NCBI RefSeq assembly: GCF_014647835.1
Contig: NZ_BMPY01000005.1
Location: forward strand, 124,001-188,000
Direction: 5' to 3'
Length of the DNA stretch: 64,000 bases
DNA from: Microbispora rosea subsp. aerata
GTDB taxonomy: Bacteria > Actinomycetota > Actinomycetes > Streptosporangiales > Streptosporangiaceae
Made by a program: the position numbers and the translations under genes. Within the stretch, counting starts at the first letter, position 1, and every line of letters starts with the position of its first letter. The notes beneath the pieces were generated by a model. The model saw only the letters and a program-made list of their open reading frames with translations. It made no database searches and had not been told where the DNA came from. Positions 1-10,800 of this stretch are shown here, in pieces.

Positions 1-191
1 CGGCCGCCGGCGCTCCGTATCTGGGTGTGATCTCGCTCATCCCGATCATCGCGCTGGCGGTGGCCGGTGCGAGCCAGAACTTCCCGTTCGGAGGGACCAG
101 CATTCTGATCATGGTTGGTGTTGGTCTGGACACGGTCAAGCAGATCGAGAGCCAGCTTCAGCAGCGCAACTACGAGGGCTTCCTGAGATAG
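1..191 (+). CDS. secY: Preprotein translocase subunit SecY, C-terminal end (partial)
   Basis: Only the last 62 codons are present; the gene enters from the left edge. SecY is the channel subunit of the SecYEG translocon in the cytoplasmic membrane. The fragment shows the last hydrophobic helix ([15 protein letters not shown]), the signature [15 protein letters not shown] and the cytoplasmic tail [11 protein letters not shown], all characteristic of the SecY C-terminus. Its TAG stop shares one base with the GTG start of adk, so the two are translationally coupled as in other actinobacterial secY-adk-map operons. Confidence 0.97.
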   Translation, partial: AAGAPYLGVISLIPIIALAVAGASQNFPFGGTSILIMVGVGLDTVKQIESQLQQRNYEGFLR

Positions 192-844
192 TGCGCGTCG
201 TCCTGGTAGGGCCCCCCGGAGCGGGTAAGGGGACGCAGGCCCAGTTCATCGCTTCGCACCTGTCGATCCCGAAAATCTCGACAGGCGACATCTTCCGTGC
301 CAACGTGTCCGGCGGCACGGAACTCGGCAAGCTCGCCAAGGAGTACATGGACCGCGGCGACCTGGTCCCCGACGAGGTGACCGTGGCCATGGTCCGCGAC
401 CGGCTGTCGGAGGACGACGCGCAGGAGGGCTTCCTCCTGGACGGCTTCCCCCGCAACGTGCCCCAGGCCGAGGTCCTGAAGAAGATGCTGGCCGAGTTCG
501 GCACAGCGCTCGACGTGGTCCTCAACCTGGTCGTCGACGACGACGAGGTCGTACGCCGCCTGGCGGGCCGCCGCACCTGCCGCTCCTGCGGCAAGGTCTG
601 GCACGTGGTGTTCGATCCGCCCGCCGTGGAGGGCGTCTGCGACGCCTGCGGCGGGGAGCTCTTCCAGCGGGACGACGACCGCGAGGAGACCATCCGGCGC
701 CGCCTGGAGGTTTACCAGGAGCAGACGGCGCCGCTGATCTCGTTCTACGCCGGCGAGGGCATCCTGCAGGAGATCGACGCGACCGGTGCGGTCGAGGAGG
801 TCACCCAGAGGGCCATGTCGGCGCTGCGGCGGTTCGCTGACTGA
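191..844 (+). CDS. adk: Adenylate kinase, zinc-lid type
   Basis: Converts ATP + AMP to 2 ADP in the cytosol. The 217-residue length is normal for a long-form bacterial enzyme. The P-loop GPPGAGKGT is at residues 7-15 and the nucleotide motif DGFPRN at 84-89. The LID carries two CxxC pairs, Cys130/Cys133 and Cys150/Cys153, which in this family bind a structural zinc ion. The start is GTG at the overlap with the secY stop; no better start exists before the P-loop. Confidence 0.97.
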   Translation: MRVVLVGPPGAGKGTQAQFIASHLSIPKISTGDIFRANVSGGTELGKLAKEYMDRGDLVPDEVTVAMVRDRLSEDDAQEGFLLDGFPRNVPQAEVLKKMLAEFGTALDVVLNLVVDDDEVVRRLAGRRTCRSCGKVWHVVFDPPAVEGVCDACGGELFQRDDDREETIRRRLEVYQEQTAPLISFYAGEGILQEIDATGAVEEVTQRAMSALRRFAD

Positions 845-929
845 TTCATTGCCCAAGCCCGGAACGCCACTCCGCTCCATGGGGTGGCGTTCAGGCTTAT
901 ATGGGACAATTCGAGAGGGGGTGCGCTAC

Positions 930-1787
930 GTGTTCAAGAAAAACCGGCACGGAATTCAGATCAAGAGCGCCGAGCAGCTGGAGAAGATGCGCGCGGCCGG
1001 CCTGGTCGTCGCCAGGACGCTGGAGCTGCTGCGGACCTCGGTGCGGCCGGGGATGACGCCGCTCGACCTCGACGCCATCGCCGAGGAGCACATCCGGAGC
1101 CAGGGCGCGATCCCGTCGTTCAAGGGCTACCAGGGCTATCCCGCCACGATCTGCGCCTCCGTGAACGACGAGGTCGTCCACGGCATCCCCACCGACCGCC
1201 GCGAGCTCCGCGAGGGCGACATCATCTCCATCGACTGCGGCGCGATCCTCGACGGGTGGCACGGCGACTCCGCCATCACCGTGGGGATCGGCGAGGTAGA
1301 CCCCAAGCTGACCGAGCTCATGCGGGTGACCGAGGAAGCCATGTGGCGCGGCATCGCCGCCCTGCGGGTCGGCGGGCACCTGTCCGACATCGGCCACCAG
1401 ATCGAGAAGTACGTGCGGTCTCAGGGCCGCTACGGCATCCCCCAGGAGTACGGCGGGCACGGCATCGGCACCGAGATGCACATGGACCCCTGGGTGGCCA
1501 ACCACGGCAGGCCGGGGCGCGGCCCCCGCTTCGAAGTGGGCATGTGCTTCGCGATCGAGCCGATGGTCAACCTCGGCACCGACCGCACCAGGGTGCTGGC
1601 CGACGACTGGACGGTCGTCACGCTCGACGGCAAGGCCTCGGCGCACTTCGAGCACAGCGTGGCGGTCACCGAGCACGGGCCGCTGGTGCTGACCGCGCTG
1701 GACGGCGGCGCCTCCCGGTTCCCGGAGGTGGCGGCGGCCCGGGCGGGAGAAAGCGCTTCCGACGCGGCCCGTCCGGGCGGTGTGTGA
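930..1787 (+). CDS. map: Type I methionine aminopeptidase
   Basis: Removes the N-terminal methionine from nascent proteins with two bound divalent metals. The pita-bread fold ligands are visible: the Asp pair in SIDCGAILDGWHGDSA, His in GGHGIG, Glu in FAIEPM and the final Glu in FEHSVAV. The frame is open further upstream, but GTG at 930 follows a purine-rich ribosome site (GAGAGGGGG, ending 8 bases before) and gives the usual N-terminus beginning with Phe-Lys-Lys; GTG at 921 is the alternative. There is a gap of about 85 bases after adk, so it is probably still in the secY-adk operon. The C-terminal 25 residues are Ala/Gly-rich and poorly conserved. Confidence 0.95.
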   Translation: MFKKNRHGIQIKSAEQLEKMRAAGLVVARTLELLRTSVRPGMTPLDLDAIAEEHIRSQGAIPSFKGYQGYPATICASVNDEVVHGIPTDRRELREGDIISIDCGAILDGWHGDSAITVGIGEVDPKLTELMRVTEEAMWRGIAALRVGGHLSDIGHQIEKYVRSQGRYGIPQEYGGHGIGTEMHMDPWVANHGRPGRGPRFEVGMCFAIEPMVNLGTDRTRVLADDWTVVTLDGKASAHFEHSVAVTEHGPLVLTALDGGASRFPEVAAARAGESASDAARPGGV

Positions 1788-1827
1788 ACAATAATGGTCG
1801 TATCGCTCGAGTGACCGGGAGATGGTG

Positions 1828-2277
1828 ATGGCGGCAGCGCCGGAGATGCGGGCCTCCGACGGCGACCGGGAACGAGTCGCCGCGGCACTGCGCGAGCACA
1901 TGGCCGAGGGCAGGCTCACCGTCGACGAGTTCAACGAGCGGCTGGAGCAGGTCTACCAGAGCCGCACGTACGGGGAGCTGGCCAAGCTCACCTCCGACCT
2001 GCCCGAGATCGATCTGCACCGGCTGCCCGCCGCCACCGAGTCCGTACGGGCGTCGCAGCCGGCCCGGCGCGACGACAAGGCGCGGGCCGACCTGAGGGGG
2101 GCGTGGACCGCCTGGGCGGGCGCCAGCGCGGTGTGCTGGGTCATCTGGGTCCTCACGTTCATCGGCTCGGGCGATGCGGGTTATCCGTGGCCGCTGTGGG
2201 TGATGGGCCCCTGGGGCGTCATCCTCCTCATCCATACGATCACCGGCGCCGGCGGACAGTCCCGGCGCGACACCTGA
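1828..2277 (+). CDS. DUF1707 (SHOCT-like) small membrane protein
   Basis: A protein of about 149 residues. The N-terminal half matches the DUF1707 pattern common in actinobacteria: MRASDGDRERVAAALREHMA, then a GRLTVDEFNERLEQ motif and YGELAKLTSDLP. A basic linker leads to two hydrophobic segments (AWTAWAGASAVCWVIWVLTF and a second one around LWVMGPWGVILLIHTI), so it is probably an integral membrane protein with a cytoplasmic N-terminal domain. ATG at 1828 lies 6 bases after GGGAG; ATG at 1822 is possible but would overlap that site. The function of DUF1707 proteins is unknown; some are fused to other membrane modules. Confidence 0.85.
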   Translation: MAAAPEMRASDGDRERVAAALREHMAEGRLTVDEFNERLEQVYQSRTYGELAKLTSDLPEIDLHRLPAATESVRASQPARRDDKARADLRGAWTAWAGASAVCWVIWVLTFIGSGDAGYPWPLWVMGPWGVILLIHTITGAGGQSRRDT

Positions 2278-2669
2278 GCGCTCACCGAGGCGGGGCCGGG
2301 CGCGGGTAGGCAGGCCGGTCCCGCTACGTACTATCCGGCGCGGGCCGTACCCACCGGTTCCGGTATATCGCCGGCACGCGGGTGCGGCGGTTTCCCCGGC
2401 ATCGGCCCGGCAACCGATCGGCCCGGGGTGAAACGGGCGCCGAATTGGCCCGACGCGTCCCTCAGGGGTACGCTGTGATCTGGTTGTGTCGGGACCCCTG
2501 CCGTCGTTTCGCAATTCGGCTTGGGTTGTCGTACACTCCCTTGTCGGTTCACTATGACCTTTTGCGCCTAGGCGACCTGGCTGGTCGCCGCTCTCTGGAA
2601 GCGCCCGAAGGTCGCGGCTGCTTAGTGTTCCGAAGCCTCAGATGATCCGATCAGTGAAACGCGAGGGCC
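2278..2669. other. Non-coding stretch upstream of infA
   Basis: About 390 bases without a convincing gene. It should hold the promoter for the infA-rplQ operon, which is commonly transcribed apart from secY-adk-map. The best -10-like hexamer is TACACT at 2532-2537, but no good -35 lies 16-18 bases upstream, so the promoter is not assigned. The sequence becomes less GC-rich after about 2500. Confidence 0.4.
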
Positions 2670-2891
2670 ATGGCCAAGAAAGACGGCGCCATCGAGATTG
2701 AGGGCACTGTTATTGAGTCGCTCCCGAACGCCATGTTCCGGGTGCAGCTCGACAACGGTCACAAGGTCCTGGCCCACATCAGCGGGCGGATGCGGATGCA
2801 TTACATCAGGATCCTGCCCGATGACCGGGTGGTCGTGGAGCTGAGCCCCTACGACTTGAATCGCGGTCGGATCGTCTACCGGTACAAGTAG
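2670..2891 (+). CDS. infA: Translation initiation factor IF-1
   Basis: A 73-residue OB-fold protein that binds the 30S A site and helps IF-2 and IF-3 during initiation. The whole sequence is typical: [16 protein letters not shown] at the start, [13 protein letters not shown] in the RNA-binding centre and [15 protein letters not shown] at the end. It is the first gene of the infA-rpmJ-rpsM-rpsK-rpsD-rpoA-rplQ cluster and is separated from the upstream gene by a long leader. Confidence 0.98.
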   Translation: MAKKDGAIEIEGTVIESLPNAMFRVQLDNGHKVLAHISGRMRMHYIRILPDDRVVVELSPYDLNRGRIVYRYK

Positions 2892-2935
2892 CCCCCCGCT
2901 TGGCGGGCGGGCCGTATGCGGAACGAATAAGGACT

Positions 2936-3049
2936 ATGAAGGTCAAGCCGAGCGTCAAGAAGATCTGCGACAAGTGCAAGGTGATTCGCCGGCACGGTCG
3001 CGTCATGGTGATCTGCGACAACCTGCGCCACAAGCAGCGTCAGGGCTGA
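2936..3049 (+). CDS. rpmJ: 50S ribosomal protein L36 (bL36), zinc-binding form
   Basis: A 37-residue protein beginning [20 protein letters not shown]. It contains the complete zinc ribbon of the C+ form: Cys11, Cys14, Cys27 and His32. It starts 44 bases after infA with AAGGA upstream. A zinc-bearing copy usually implies a cysteine-free, Zur-regulated paralog elsewhere in actinobacterial genomes; that copy is not in this window. Confidence 0.97.
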   Translation: MKVKPSVKKICDKCKVIRRHGRVMVICDNLRHKQRQG

Positions 3050-3273
3050 GCCAGCTCTCAGTACGTCGCCACCAGGCCCCCTGCTGAGTCCGCCCTCATG
3101 GCGGGCTCGGATCGCGTGAGGGCCGAAACAACGAAATCGCGTCACACACCCGCGCAGGCGGCGAAAGCCGTACCACGCGGGAGACCCCCGGTCGGAGGCC
3201 GGGGCCCTCGCCCGGGCATGGGAGGGGAAGTGTGGCGCAAGACCTCCGCCACACCGAAGGAGAATGCCCGACC

Positions 3274-3654
3274 ATGGCCCGCCTGGTTGGCGTCGACCTC
3301 CCCCGCGACAAGCGGGTGGAGATCGCTCTCACCTACATTTTCGGAATCGGCCGTACTCGCGCCAAGGAGATCCTGGACGCGACCGGCGTCAACCCCGATC
3401 TGCGCGTCCACCAGCTCACGGACGCCGAGCTCGTCCCGATGCGTGACTACATCGAGGCGAACTACAAGATCGAGGGTGACCTGCGCCGCGAGATCCAGGC
3501 CGACATCCGACGCAAGATCGAGATCGGCTGCTACCAGGGCATCCGGCACCGCAAGGGCCTGCCTGTCCACGGTCAGCGGACGCAGACGAACGCGCGCACC
3601 CGCAAGGGCAAGAAGAAGACCGTCGCCGGCAAGAAGAAGCCCGGCAAGAAGTAG
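3274..3654 (+). CDS. rpsM: 30S ribosomal protein S13 (uS13)
   Basis: A 126-residue head protein of the small subunit that contacts the P-site tRNA. The start at 3274 gives [20 protein letters not shown] and is preceded by AAGGAG at 3257-3262. The motifs [10 protein letters not shown] and [15 protein letters not shown] are family hallmarks, and the tail is lysine-rich. A 224-base gap separates it from rpmJ and contains a GC hairpin (CCCCGG at 3186-3191 pairing with CCGGGG at 3199-3204), which may affect read-through or processing. Confidence 0.98.
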   Translation: MARLVGVDLPRDKRVEIALTYIFGIGRTRAKEILDATGVNPDLRVHQLTDAELVPMRDYIEANYKIEGDLRREIQADIRRKIEIGCYQGIRHRKGLPVHGQRTQTNARTRKGKKKTVAGKKKPGKK

Positions 3655-3748
3655 TCCTTAGGCCCTGACCCGTGGATCTCGCCGCGATGACGGTTGGAAG
3701 GTCCCGACGGGCAGGGCAAGCAGCCACATTCCAGGAGTTAGCGCTTAA

Positions 3749-4153
3749 ATGCCTCCGAAGAGCCGCCAGGGCGCGCCGAAGAAGGTGCGCCGCAAGGAGA
3801 AGAAGAACGTCGCTCACGGGCACGCCCACATCAAGAGCACGTTCAACAACACGATCGTCTCGATCACCGACCCGAACGGGAACGTGATCTCCTGGGCCAG
3901 CGCCGGCCACGTCGGGTTCAAGGGCTCCCGCAAGTCCACCCCGTTCGCCGCCCAGATGGCTGCCGAGAACGCCGCCCGCCGCGCCATGGAGCACGGCATG
4001 CGCAAGGTCGACGTCTTCGTCAAGGGCCCCGGCTCCGGCCGTGAGACCGCGATCCGTTCGCTGCAGGCGACCGGTCTTGAGGTCGGGTCCATCCAGGACG
4101 TGACCCCGGTTCCGCACAACGGCTGCCGTCCGCCCAAGCGCCGTCGCGTCTGA
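3749..4153 (+). CDS. rpsK: 30S ribosomal protein S11 (uS11)
   Basis: A 134-residue platform protein of the small subunit. Conserved stretches are visible: [33 protein letters not shown] and [17 protein letters not shown] at the C-terminus. The N-terminus is very basic. AGGAG lies upstream of the ATG. It follows rpsM and precedes rpsD in the standard order. Confidence 0.98.
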   Translation: MPPKSRQGAPKKVRRKEKKNVAHGHAHIKSTFNNTIVSITDPNGNVISWASAGHVGFKGSRKSTPFAAQMAAENAARRAMEHGMRKVDVFVKGPGSGRETAIRSLQATGLEVGSIQDVTPVPHNGCRPPKRRRV

Positions 4154-4173
4154 GCTCAGGAGAGTAGAGAGAA

Positions 4174-4800
4174 ATGGCTCGTTACACGGGTCCGGACTGC
4201 AAGCTCTGCCGCCGCGAGAAGACCAAGCTCTTCCTCAAGGGCAAGAAGTGCGAGTCCGCCAAGTGCCCCATCGAGATCCGCCCGTACCCGCCGGGTGAGC
4301 ACGGCCGCGGCCGTCCGAAGGAGTCGGAGTACCAGCTCCAGCTTCGTGAGAAGCAGAAGACCCGCCGCATCTACGGCGTCCTCGAGAAGCAGTTCCACAA
4401 CTACTACGAGGAAGCCAACCGCAAGGCCGGCAAGACGGGTGAGAACCTGCTCCAGATCCTGGAGAGCCGCCTCGACAACGTGGTCTACCGCGCCGGCTTC
4501 GCCGAGTCGCGCGACGCCGCCCGCCAGCAGGTGCGTCACGGCCACTTCCTCGTGAACGGCAAGAAGGTCGACATCCCGTCGTACCGCGTGCGCGAGCACG
4601 ACATCATCGAGGTCCGCGAGAAGTCGCGCAACCTGCTTCCGTACGAGGTGGCCCGCGCGAGCCACGGTGACAAGACCGTCCCGGCCTGGCTGGGCGTCTC
4701 CACCGAGAACATGCGCATCCTCGTGCACCAGCTTCCGGTCCGCCAGCAGATCGACACGCTGGTCCAGGAGCAGCTGATCGTCGAGCTCTACTCCAAGTAA
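4174..4800 (+). CDS. rpsD: 30S ribosomal protein S4 (uS4), zinc-binding form
   Basis: A 208-residue primary 16S rRNA binder that nucleates assembly of the small-subunit body. The N-terminus has four cysteines (9, 12, 26 and 31) in the zinc-binding arrangement. The S4 RNA-binding domain follows ([20 protein letters not shown], then [20 protein letters not shown]). The start has GGAGAG upstream and lies 20 bases after rpsK. In other bacteria S4 represses its own operon; a long inverted repeat follows this gene. Confidence 0.98.
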   Translation: MARYTGPDCKLCRREKTKLFLKGKKCESAKCPIEIRPYPPGEHGRGRPKESEYQLQLREKQKTRRIYGVLEKQFHNYYEEANRKAGKTGENLLQILESRLDNVVYRAGFAESRDAARQQVRHGHFLVNGKKVDIPSYRVREHDIIEVREKSRNLLPYEVARASHGDKTVPAWLGVSTENMRILVHQLPVRQQIDTLVQEQLIVELYSK

Positions 4801-4820
4801 GCAGTAGAGCCCCGGCATTT

Positions 4821-4865
4821 CATGACGCCGTACGGCCGGTGCATTCCCGGCCGTACGGCATCATG
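4821..4865 (+). promoter_or_regulatory. Long inverted repeat between rpsD and rpoA
   Basis: GCCGTACGGCCGG at 4827-4839 and its exact complement at 4847-4859 form a 13-bp stem with a 7-base loop. After one mismatch the stem continues for five more pairs (CATGA at 4821-4825 with TCATG at 4861-4865). No T-tract follows, so it is not a classical terminator. A role in attenuation, RNA processing or control of the rpoA level is possible but only inferred. Confidence 0.7.
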
Positions 4866-4959
4866 GTTGTAGGCGAGCGGCGTCAAATAGCGGGCGTCGC
4901 CGTAACCCAGGGATCGCACGTCGATTACGACGTGGCCGTCCCGGATCCAGGAGATCCTG

Positions 4960-5979
4960 ATGCTCATCGCACAGCGCCCGAGCCTCCAGGAGGAGTCGCT
5001 CGAGGAGCACCGGTCCAGGTTCATCATCGAGCCGCTCGAGCCGGGCTTCGGCTACACCATCGGCAACTCGCTGCGGCGCACGCTGCTGTCCTCCATTCCG
5101 GGGGCGGCGGTCACCAGCATCCGCATCGAGGGCGTGCTGCACGAGTTCTCGACCGTGCCCGGGGTGAAGGAAGACGTCACCGACATCATCCTGAACCTCA
5201 AGTCGCTGGTCGTTTCCTCCGAGCACGACGAGCCCGTGGTGATGTACCTGCGCAAGCAGGGCCCGGGCGAGGTCACGGCCGCCGACATCGCCCCTCCGGC
5301 CGGTGTCGAGGTGCACAACCCGGACCTGCACATCGCCACGCTGAACGGCAAGGCGAAGCTGGAGATGGAGCTGACCGTCGAGCGCGGCCGCGGCTACGTC
5401 TCCGCCGCCCAGAACAAGCAGCCGGGCCAGGAGATCGGCCGGATTCCGATCGACTCGATCTACTCCCCGGTCCTCAAGGTCACCTACAAGGTCGAGGCCA
5501 CCCGTGTCGAGCAGCGCACGGACTTCGACCGCCTGATCCTCGACGTCGAGACCAAGCCGTCCATGAAGCCCCGCGACGCGGTGGCCTCGGCCGGCAAGAC
5601 CCTGGTCGAGCTGTTCGGCCTGGCCCGTGAGCTCAACGTCGAGGCCGAGGGCATCGACATCGGCCCGTCGCCGACGGACGCGGCTCTCGCGGCCGACCTG
5701 GCGCTGCCGATCGAGGAGCTCAACCTCACCGTCCGTTCCTACAACTGCCTCAAGCGCGAGGGCATCCACACCGTGGGTGAGCTCGTCGCCCGCAGTGAGC
5801 AGGACCTGCTGGACATCCGCAACTTCGGCGCCAAGTCGATCGAAGAGGTCAAGCAGAAGCTGCACGAGATGGGCCTGGCTCTCAAGGACTCCCCGCCCGG
5901 GTTCGACCCCTCCGCCGTCGCCGGCGGCAGTGGGTACGACGACGAGGACGGCGGGTTCATCGAGACCGAGCAGTACTGA
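4960..5979 (+). CDS. rpoA: DNA-directed RNA polymerase subunit alpha
   Basis: A 339-residue subunit that dimerises to nucleate RNA polymerase and binds UP elements and activators. The N-terminal assembly domain shows [20 protein letters not shown] and LNLKSL; a flexible linker around residues 235-250 leads to the C-terminal domain with [16 protein letters not shown] and [14 protein letters not shown]. The C-terminus is an acidic tail ([13 protein letters not shown]) common in actinobacteria. The start is ATG after AGGAG; about 160 bases with a large inverted repeat separate it from rpsD. Confidence 0.98.
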   Translation: MLIAQRPSLQEESLEEHRSRFIIEPLEPGFGYTIGNSLRRTLLSSIPGAAVTSIRIEGVLHEFSTVPGVKEDVTDIILNLKSLVVSSEHDEPVVMYLRKQGPGEVTAADIAPPAGVEVHNPDLHIATLNGKAKLEMELTVERGRGYVSAAQNKQPGQEIGRIPIDSIYSPVLKVTYKVEATRVEQRTDFDRLILDVETKPSMKPRDAVASAGKTLVELFGLARELNVEAEGIDIGPSPTDAALAADLALPIEELNLTVRSYNCLKREGIHTVGELVARSEQDLLDIRNFGAKSIEEVKQKLHEMGLALKDSPPGFDPSAVAGGSGYDDEDGGFIETEQY

Positions 5980-6125
5980 TCGTCCGTCTCACCGCAATGG
6001 CACCACCGCCTCACGCCGCCCGTCGAGGGCGGCTGAGGCGGCGATGACAGTTACGACCGGTACGCCGGTCGGCCCGACCCCGGTACCTGACACGGCCGGG
6101 GCGGGTTATTCATGAGGAGCACGAA

Positions 6126-6677
6126 ATGCCCAAGCCCACCAAGGGCCCCCGTCTCGGTGGTAGCCCGTCCCACGAGCGGCTGATCCTGGCGAACCTCGCC
6201 ACCGCGCTGTTCCAGAACGGCCGGATCACCACCACCGAGGCCAAGGCGCGGCGGCTTCGCCCGCTCGCCGAGAAGCTGATCACCAAGGCGAAGAAGGGCG
6301 ACATCCACAACCGTCGCCAGGTGCTGACGGTCGTCCGCGACAAGAGCGTCGTCCACCACCTCTTCACCGAGATCGCTCCGACGTACGCCGAGCGTCCCGG
6401 CGGCTACACCCGGATCACCAAGCTCGGCCCGCGCAAGGGCGACTCCGCTCCGATGGCGGTCATCGAGCTGGTGACCGAGCAGCTGAACCAGGTCCGGGTC
6501 TCCCGTAAGGCTCCGGCCGCGCAGGCCGCTTCGGCCGCTTCGTCCGAGAAGGCTGAGGCCGCTCCGGCGGAGGCCGAGGAGAAGAAGCCGGCGGCGCAGA
6601 ACGAGGCCGCCGAGAGCGCCGCCGCCGAGGCCCCCGAGGCCGCCCCGGCGGAGGGTGACAAGAAGGACGAGGCCTGA
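6126..6677 (+). CDS. rplQ: 50S ribosomal protein L17 (bL17) with Ala/Glu-rich tail
   Basis: A large-subunit protein near the exit tunnel. Residues 1 to about 120 are canonical L17 ([53 protein letters not shown]). The remaining roughly 60 residues form a low-complexity Ala/Glu/Pro/Lys extension, which many actinobacterial L17 proteins have and whose role is unknown. AGGAG precedes the ATG. It is the last gene of the operon; a terminator follows immediately. Confidence 0.97.
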   Translation: MPKPTKGPRLGGSPSHERLILANLATALFQNGRITTTEAKARRLRPLAEKLITKAKKGDIHNRRQVLTVVRDKSVVHHLFTEIAPTYAERPGGYTRITKLGPRKGDSAPMAVIELVTEQLNQVRVSRKAPAAQAASAASSEKAEAAPAEAEEKKPAAQNEAAESAAAEAPEAAPAEGDKKDEA

Positions 6678-6690
6678 TCCCAGGCTGCGT

Positions 6691-6740
6691 GAGCGGGCTC
6701 AGTTTCCCCTGCCGGGGATTCTGGGCCCGCTCTGCGTTTT
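6691..6740 (+). terminator. Intrinsic terminator after rplQ
   Basis: The arm GAGCGGGCTCAG (6691-6702) pairs with CTGGGCCCGCTC (6721-6732) over 12 positions with one G-U pair. Inside the loop a second short stem (TCCCC with GGGGA) stacks on it. TTTT follows at 6737-6740. It begins 14 bases after the rplQ stop, so it should end the ribosomal-protein operon before truA. Confidence 0.75.
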
Positions 6741-6772
6741 CCGACCGTACTTCCGACCGCATGAGGGATGGC

Positions 6773-7663
6773 GTGGAGCGAGAACTGCGGCTGAGGCTGG
6801 ACCTGGGCTACGACGGGACGGACTTCTCCGGCTGGGCGCGGCAGCCCGGTCGGCGGACCGTGCAGGGGGAGATCGAGGACGCGCTCAGCCGGATCCTGCG
6901 CCTGGACGCCCCGCCGTCGCTCACTGTCGCCGGCCGTACCGACGCCGGCGTCCACGCGCGCGGGCAGGTGGCGCACGTCGACGTTCCGCTCGCCTCGCTC
7001 GCCGCGGCCTCGTCCGGTCGCGCTCCCGCCCCCGCCGACCCGGAGAAGGCATGGGAGGAACGCGGCGCCGAGTGGCTCGCCACGCTGACGAGGCGGCTGG
7101 CCGGCGTGCTGCCCCTCGACGTGCGGGTCCACGCCGTCAGCGTCGCGCCGGAGGGCTTCGACGCCCGGTTCTCCGCGCTGTCGAGGCGGTACGGCTACCG
7201 CGTCGCCGACGCCCCCGGCGGGGTGGACCCGCTGCGGCGGCGCGAGGTGCTCTGGTATCCCCGGCCGCTGGACGTGGACCGGTTGAACGCGGCGGCCGCC
7301 CGCCTGCTGGGCGAGCACGACTTCGCCGCCTTCTGCCGCAAACGCGAGGGCGCCACCACGATCCGCGAGCTTCAGCGGCTCGACTGGGTCAGGGGCGAGG
7401 ACGGCGTCCTCCTCGCGACCGTGGTCGCCGACGCCTTCTGTCATTCGATGGTCCGGGCGTTGGTCGGGGCGCTGCTGACCGTGGGGGAGGGCAGGCGGCC
7501 CGTCGAGTGGCCCGCCGAGGTGCTGGCGAGAGCCGTACGGGACTCCGGCGTGCACGTCGCGCCCGCGCACGGCCTGACGCTGGAAGAAGTGCGCTACCCC
7601 GAGCCCGCCGAACTGGCCCGCCGCGCCGCCGAAACCCGCCGAGTACGCACACTGAGCTCCTGA
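6773..7663 (+). CDS. truA: tRNA pseudouridine(38-40) synthase TruA
   Basis: Isomerises uridines 38-40 in the anticodon stem of tRNAs. The catalytic Asp is in [14 protein letters not shown]; other signatures are [31 protein letters not shown] and [14 protein letters not shown]. The start is uncertain: GTG at 6773 has GAGGGA just upstream, while ATG at 6761 adds four residues. A linker rich in Ala/Pro at about residues 75-95 is longer than in enterobacterial TruA. It stands alone after the rplQ terminator and faces the leftward gene ending at 7826. Confidence 0.95.
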   Translation: MERELRLRLDLGYDGTDFSGWARQPGRRTVQGEIEDALSRILRLDAPPSLTVAGRTDAGVHARGQVAHVDVPLASLAAASSGRAPAPADPEKAWEERGAEWLATLTRRLAGVLPLDVRVHAVSVAPEGFDARFSALSRRYGYRVADAPGGVDPLRRREVLWYPRPLDVDRLNAAAARLLGEHDFAAFCRKREGATTIRELQRLDWVRGEDGVLLATVVADAFCHSMVRALVGALLTVGEGRRPVEWPAEVLARAVRDSGVHVAPAHGLTLEEVRYPEPAELARRAAETRRVRTLSS

Positions 7664-7825
7664 TCCCACTCTGGGACCACAGCCGGACCGGTGGCCGCGC
7701 CGAGCTTGATCCCGGCTGCACATGTACAGCCATCACCGTGGATGCACCGCGCGGAAAGCGCCGACAACCCATCGGCGAACCACCTGTCAGGCGTGTCACC
7801 AACCTCCGGGGCGGTGCAGACTAGG

Positions 7826-10800
7826 TCACTGCGTCAGGTCAGTGCGGGCGGCGCGCTTTTCGATCACCTTTCTCGTGTGGTCGCGGAAGGCGCTGCTGAT
7901 CGGCGCGAGGGTCTCGTCGTCGGCGGCAGGCATGTGGCCGTCGGCGTAGGTGGCGTAGCTGAACACGATGTAGCGTCCCCACACCATGCCCGCGGCGTAG
8001 CCGCCGGAGATCGACACCTTGTCCGCGCCGCTCGCACGGCTGCCGTCGAGGCCGCGGAACCAGACGTTCGCGCCGAGATCCTTGACCTGGTCCACGGCTA
8101 GGGCCTCGGTCTTGCCGGGCAAAACGGCGATGCCGGTCGTCACCGCGTACTGGCGCTTGCCGTCCACGTAGGTGGCCCTGAGCACCCTGCGGCACTGCTG
8201 CTCGGCCAGGGCCTTCGCGAACGCGCCCGTCGCCGCCTTGTCGCAGTCGTCGGTCACATCGATCTTGACCCTGCGGTACGTCCGCCCGGCCACCGTCACT
8301 TTCTCGTCCGGGAACGCCTCTGCCTGCTTGATGGTCTTGGGGTCGGTCTGCTCTGAATCGAGAATGGCGGAGGCGATGGTTGAACTCGGCTGAGGCTCCT
8401 CCGACGGGGGCGGCGCGGTGGTGGCCGCCGGTGTACGGGCGGCCTGGTTGCCGTCCGATTCGCCGGCGTACGCGAAGAAGGCCGCGGTGCCGATCGCTCC
8501 CACGACGACCACCGCTCCGGCGGCCATCAGGATTCGCTTGGCCTTTCCGCCGGTGGAGGGAGGGTCGGTGGGGCTGAGCGTGGCCGAAAGGTTGCTCCCG
8601 GGGGTGGAGGGCTCCGGCCCGAATCCGGGCGGCGGCGCCGGCTTGCCCGCCTTGGCCGGTTTCACCGGAGTGAACGCGAACGGTGTTTCGCTGGTCGACT
8701 GTGAGGACGAACCGGTCGTGGGAGAGGTTGTCGCCATCTGTCCTGCGATGTGATCGGGGGAGTCCGCCCCGCCGGCGCCGTCGTTCGCGGACGGGTCCGT
8801 GGGCGGTGTTTCTGATGACGCCACACCCGGCGAAGGCGCGGCGGATGGCGGGACTCCCGCAGGGGACGGCTCGGAGGGTGAATCGGACGGCTGAGACGAG
8901 GCCTGACCCTGTGTCTCGTCCCGTCCCCCCAGCGGTATCCCGGACGGTGTGCTGTCGTGCGCCTGACTCGGCGCGTCTGGTGTCTGTGTGGACGCTTGGA
9001 ACGGCTCCTCGGGCTGCGGTGGGGCAAGCGGCTGCGTCGTCCCGTCGGGGGACGCGTGCTGCGGCTCGCTCTGCGGAGTGCCTTGTTGCGGATACGTGGA
9101 GACTTGGCCGGATTCGTACTGTGCGCCGAGTGCCCGAAGCACCTCGGCCTGGAACCCTTCCGGCGGTGTCACCGCCTGGGCGATCTCCGTCCCGCCGAAG
9201 CTCGCGGGCGGCCCGCCGTGGCCCGCGGCGGAAGGGTACGACCCGGGGGCGTCCAGAACGCTCCCGGAAGAAGTGTCCTGGGCGGCACCGGCCGAGGGCG
9301 ACTGCTCGCCGACGGGCGTGCCCGTCCCCGCGGAGCCCTCGCCGTGCGGGTCGCCGGAGGGTGCGTACGCGGCGACGGGCAGCGTGCGCTCGTCGCCCGG
9401 CGCACCGGCATGCTGTGGGGCGTCCGAGCCCACCGCGGCGTGGCCGGACATGCCGGGCGTGTTGCTGTAGCCGTGAGCGCCCGTCGCCATGCCCTGTTCG
9501 GTTGTGCTGCCGTGGCCGGAGGTGGCGGGCGTGTCGCCGTGAGCGGACGAGGCGACGGGCGCGAGCGCGTCACCCGGGGTGCCGCCCGGTTCGTTTGTGA
9601 CTCCCGCGTCGCCGGACGGGCCCTCGGACGCCTGCGTCGCGCCGGGCTCGTTCTGGTAGGCGTGCGCCGGGGGCCAGGACGTGCCAGGGGGCACCTCCCC
9701 CTGCGGGTACGGCTCGCCCGGCAGCCGTGGCGGCCACACGGGCACGTCGCCGGGCTCCCCGGGCCGGATCGACTCCGGCACCGTGGTTTCCTGCGCGTAC
9801 GCGTCCGGCTGGGCGGCAAGGACCTCGGAGCCGGGTTGTGCCGATGCGGCATGGGCCGCGTCGGGCTCGGCGGCCGACAACCCGTGCCCGAGCGGATGAG
9901 CCGAAGCGGGCGCGGGCAACGCCGCGTGGTCCGCTCCGGGCTCGGTGTGCCCCTGCTGCCCCTCGCCGGGCCACCCGCCGTCCTGGCGCGGCGCGGCGGG
10001 CTCCACGGATCCGTGCTGCGGCCCGGACTGGGGCGGGTTCACCGGCGCATGCCGCTGGGGCCACGCCTCCGCACCGGGCGCCTGCGCGGCGGCGGGACCC
10101 CACTCGGGGGACGAGGGGACGCTCTCGCCCGGCTGGGCTGCCCATGGACCGCCCGCGGCCTGCGGGCCCGGAGCGTACGGGCTCGCGGCGGTGGGGGCGC
10201 CGCCGGGCTGCGGCCAACCGGCCGGCCCCGCCGCGGTCTGCCACGACTGCTCGGGGGAACCGCCGCCGTAGAGCCCCCCGGCCGCGGGCTCGCCCTGCGG
10301 CCCTGTCCCGTACGGCGAGGGGGGCGCGCCGAAGGCGCCGGGAGCGGCCGGTTCGCCGGTGCCCGGGGGCGACCACGGAATGGGGGCGGTGCCTGCCGTC
10401 GCGGCCTGTCCGGGGCCCTGCGACCACTGCGGCTCGTTGCCGGAGGGAGCCCGGCCCGGCTCGGCGACGGGAGCCGCGGACCACGCCTGCGGGGCCCCCG
10501 GGGGCGGCGGCGTCGGCTGCCAGGACGGCGGGGCCGCGTGCGCGGGCGGCTGCCAAGCCTGTGCTCCGGGGTCGTGTGGCTGCCAGGTCTGAGCCCCGGG
10601 GTCGTGCGGCTGCCATGCGTGCATGCCCGCCTCGGCCGAAGGCTGCTGCCAGGTCTGTGGACCGGCCTCGGCCGGCGGTTGCCAGCTCTGCGCACCCCCA
10701 TCGGCCGGGGGCTGCCATGCCGGTGCGCCCTCGGCGGGCTGCCAGGAGTGCGCTCCGGCGCCGTACGCGGGCTGCTGGGGTCCCACGCCCGCCCCCGGTG

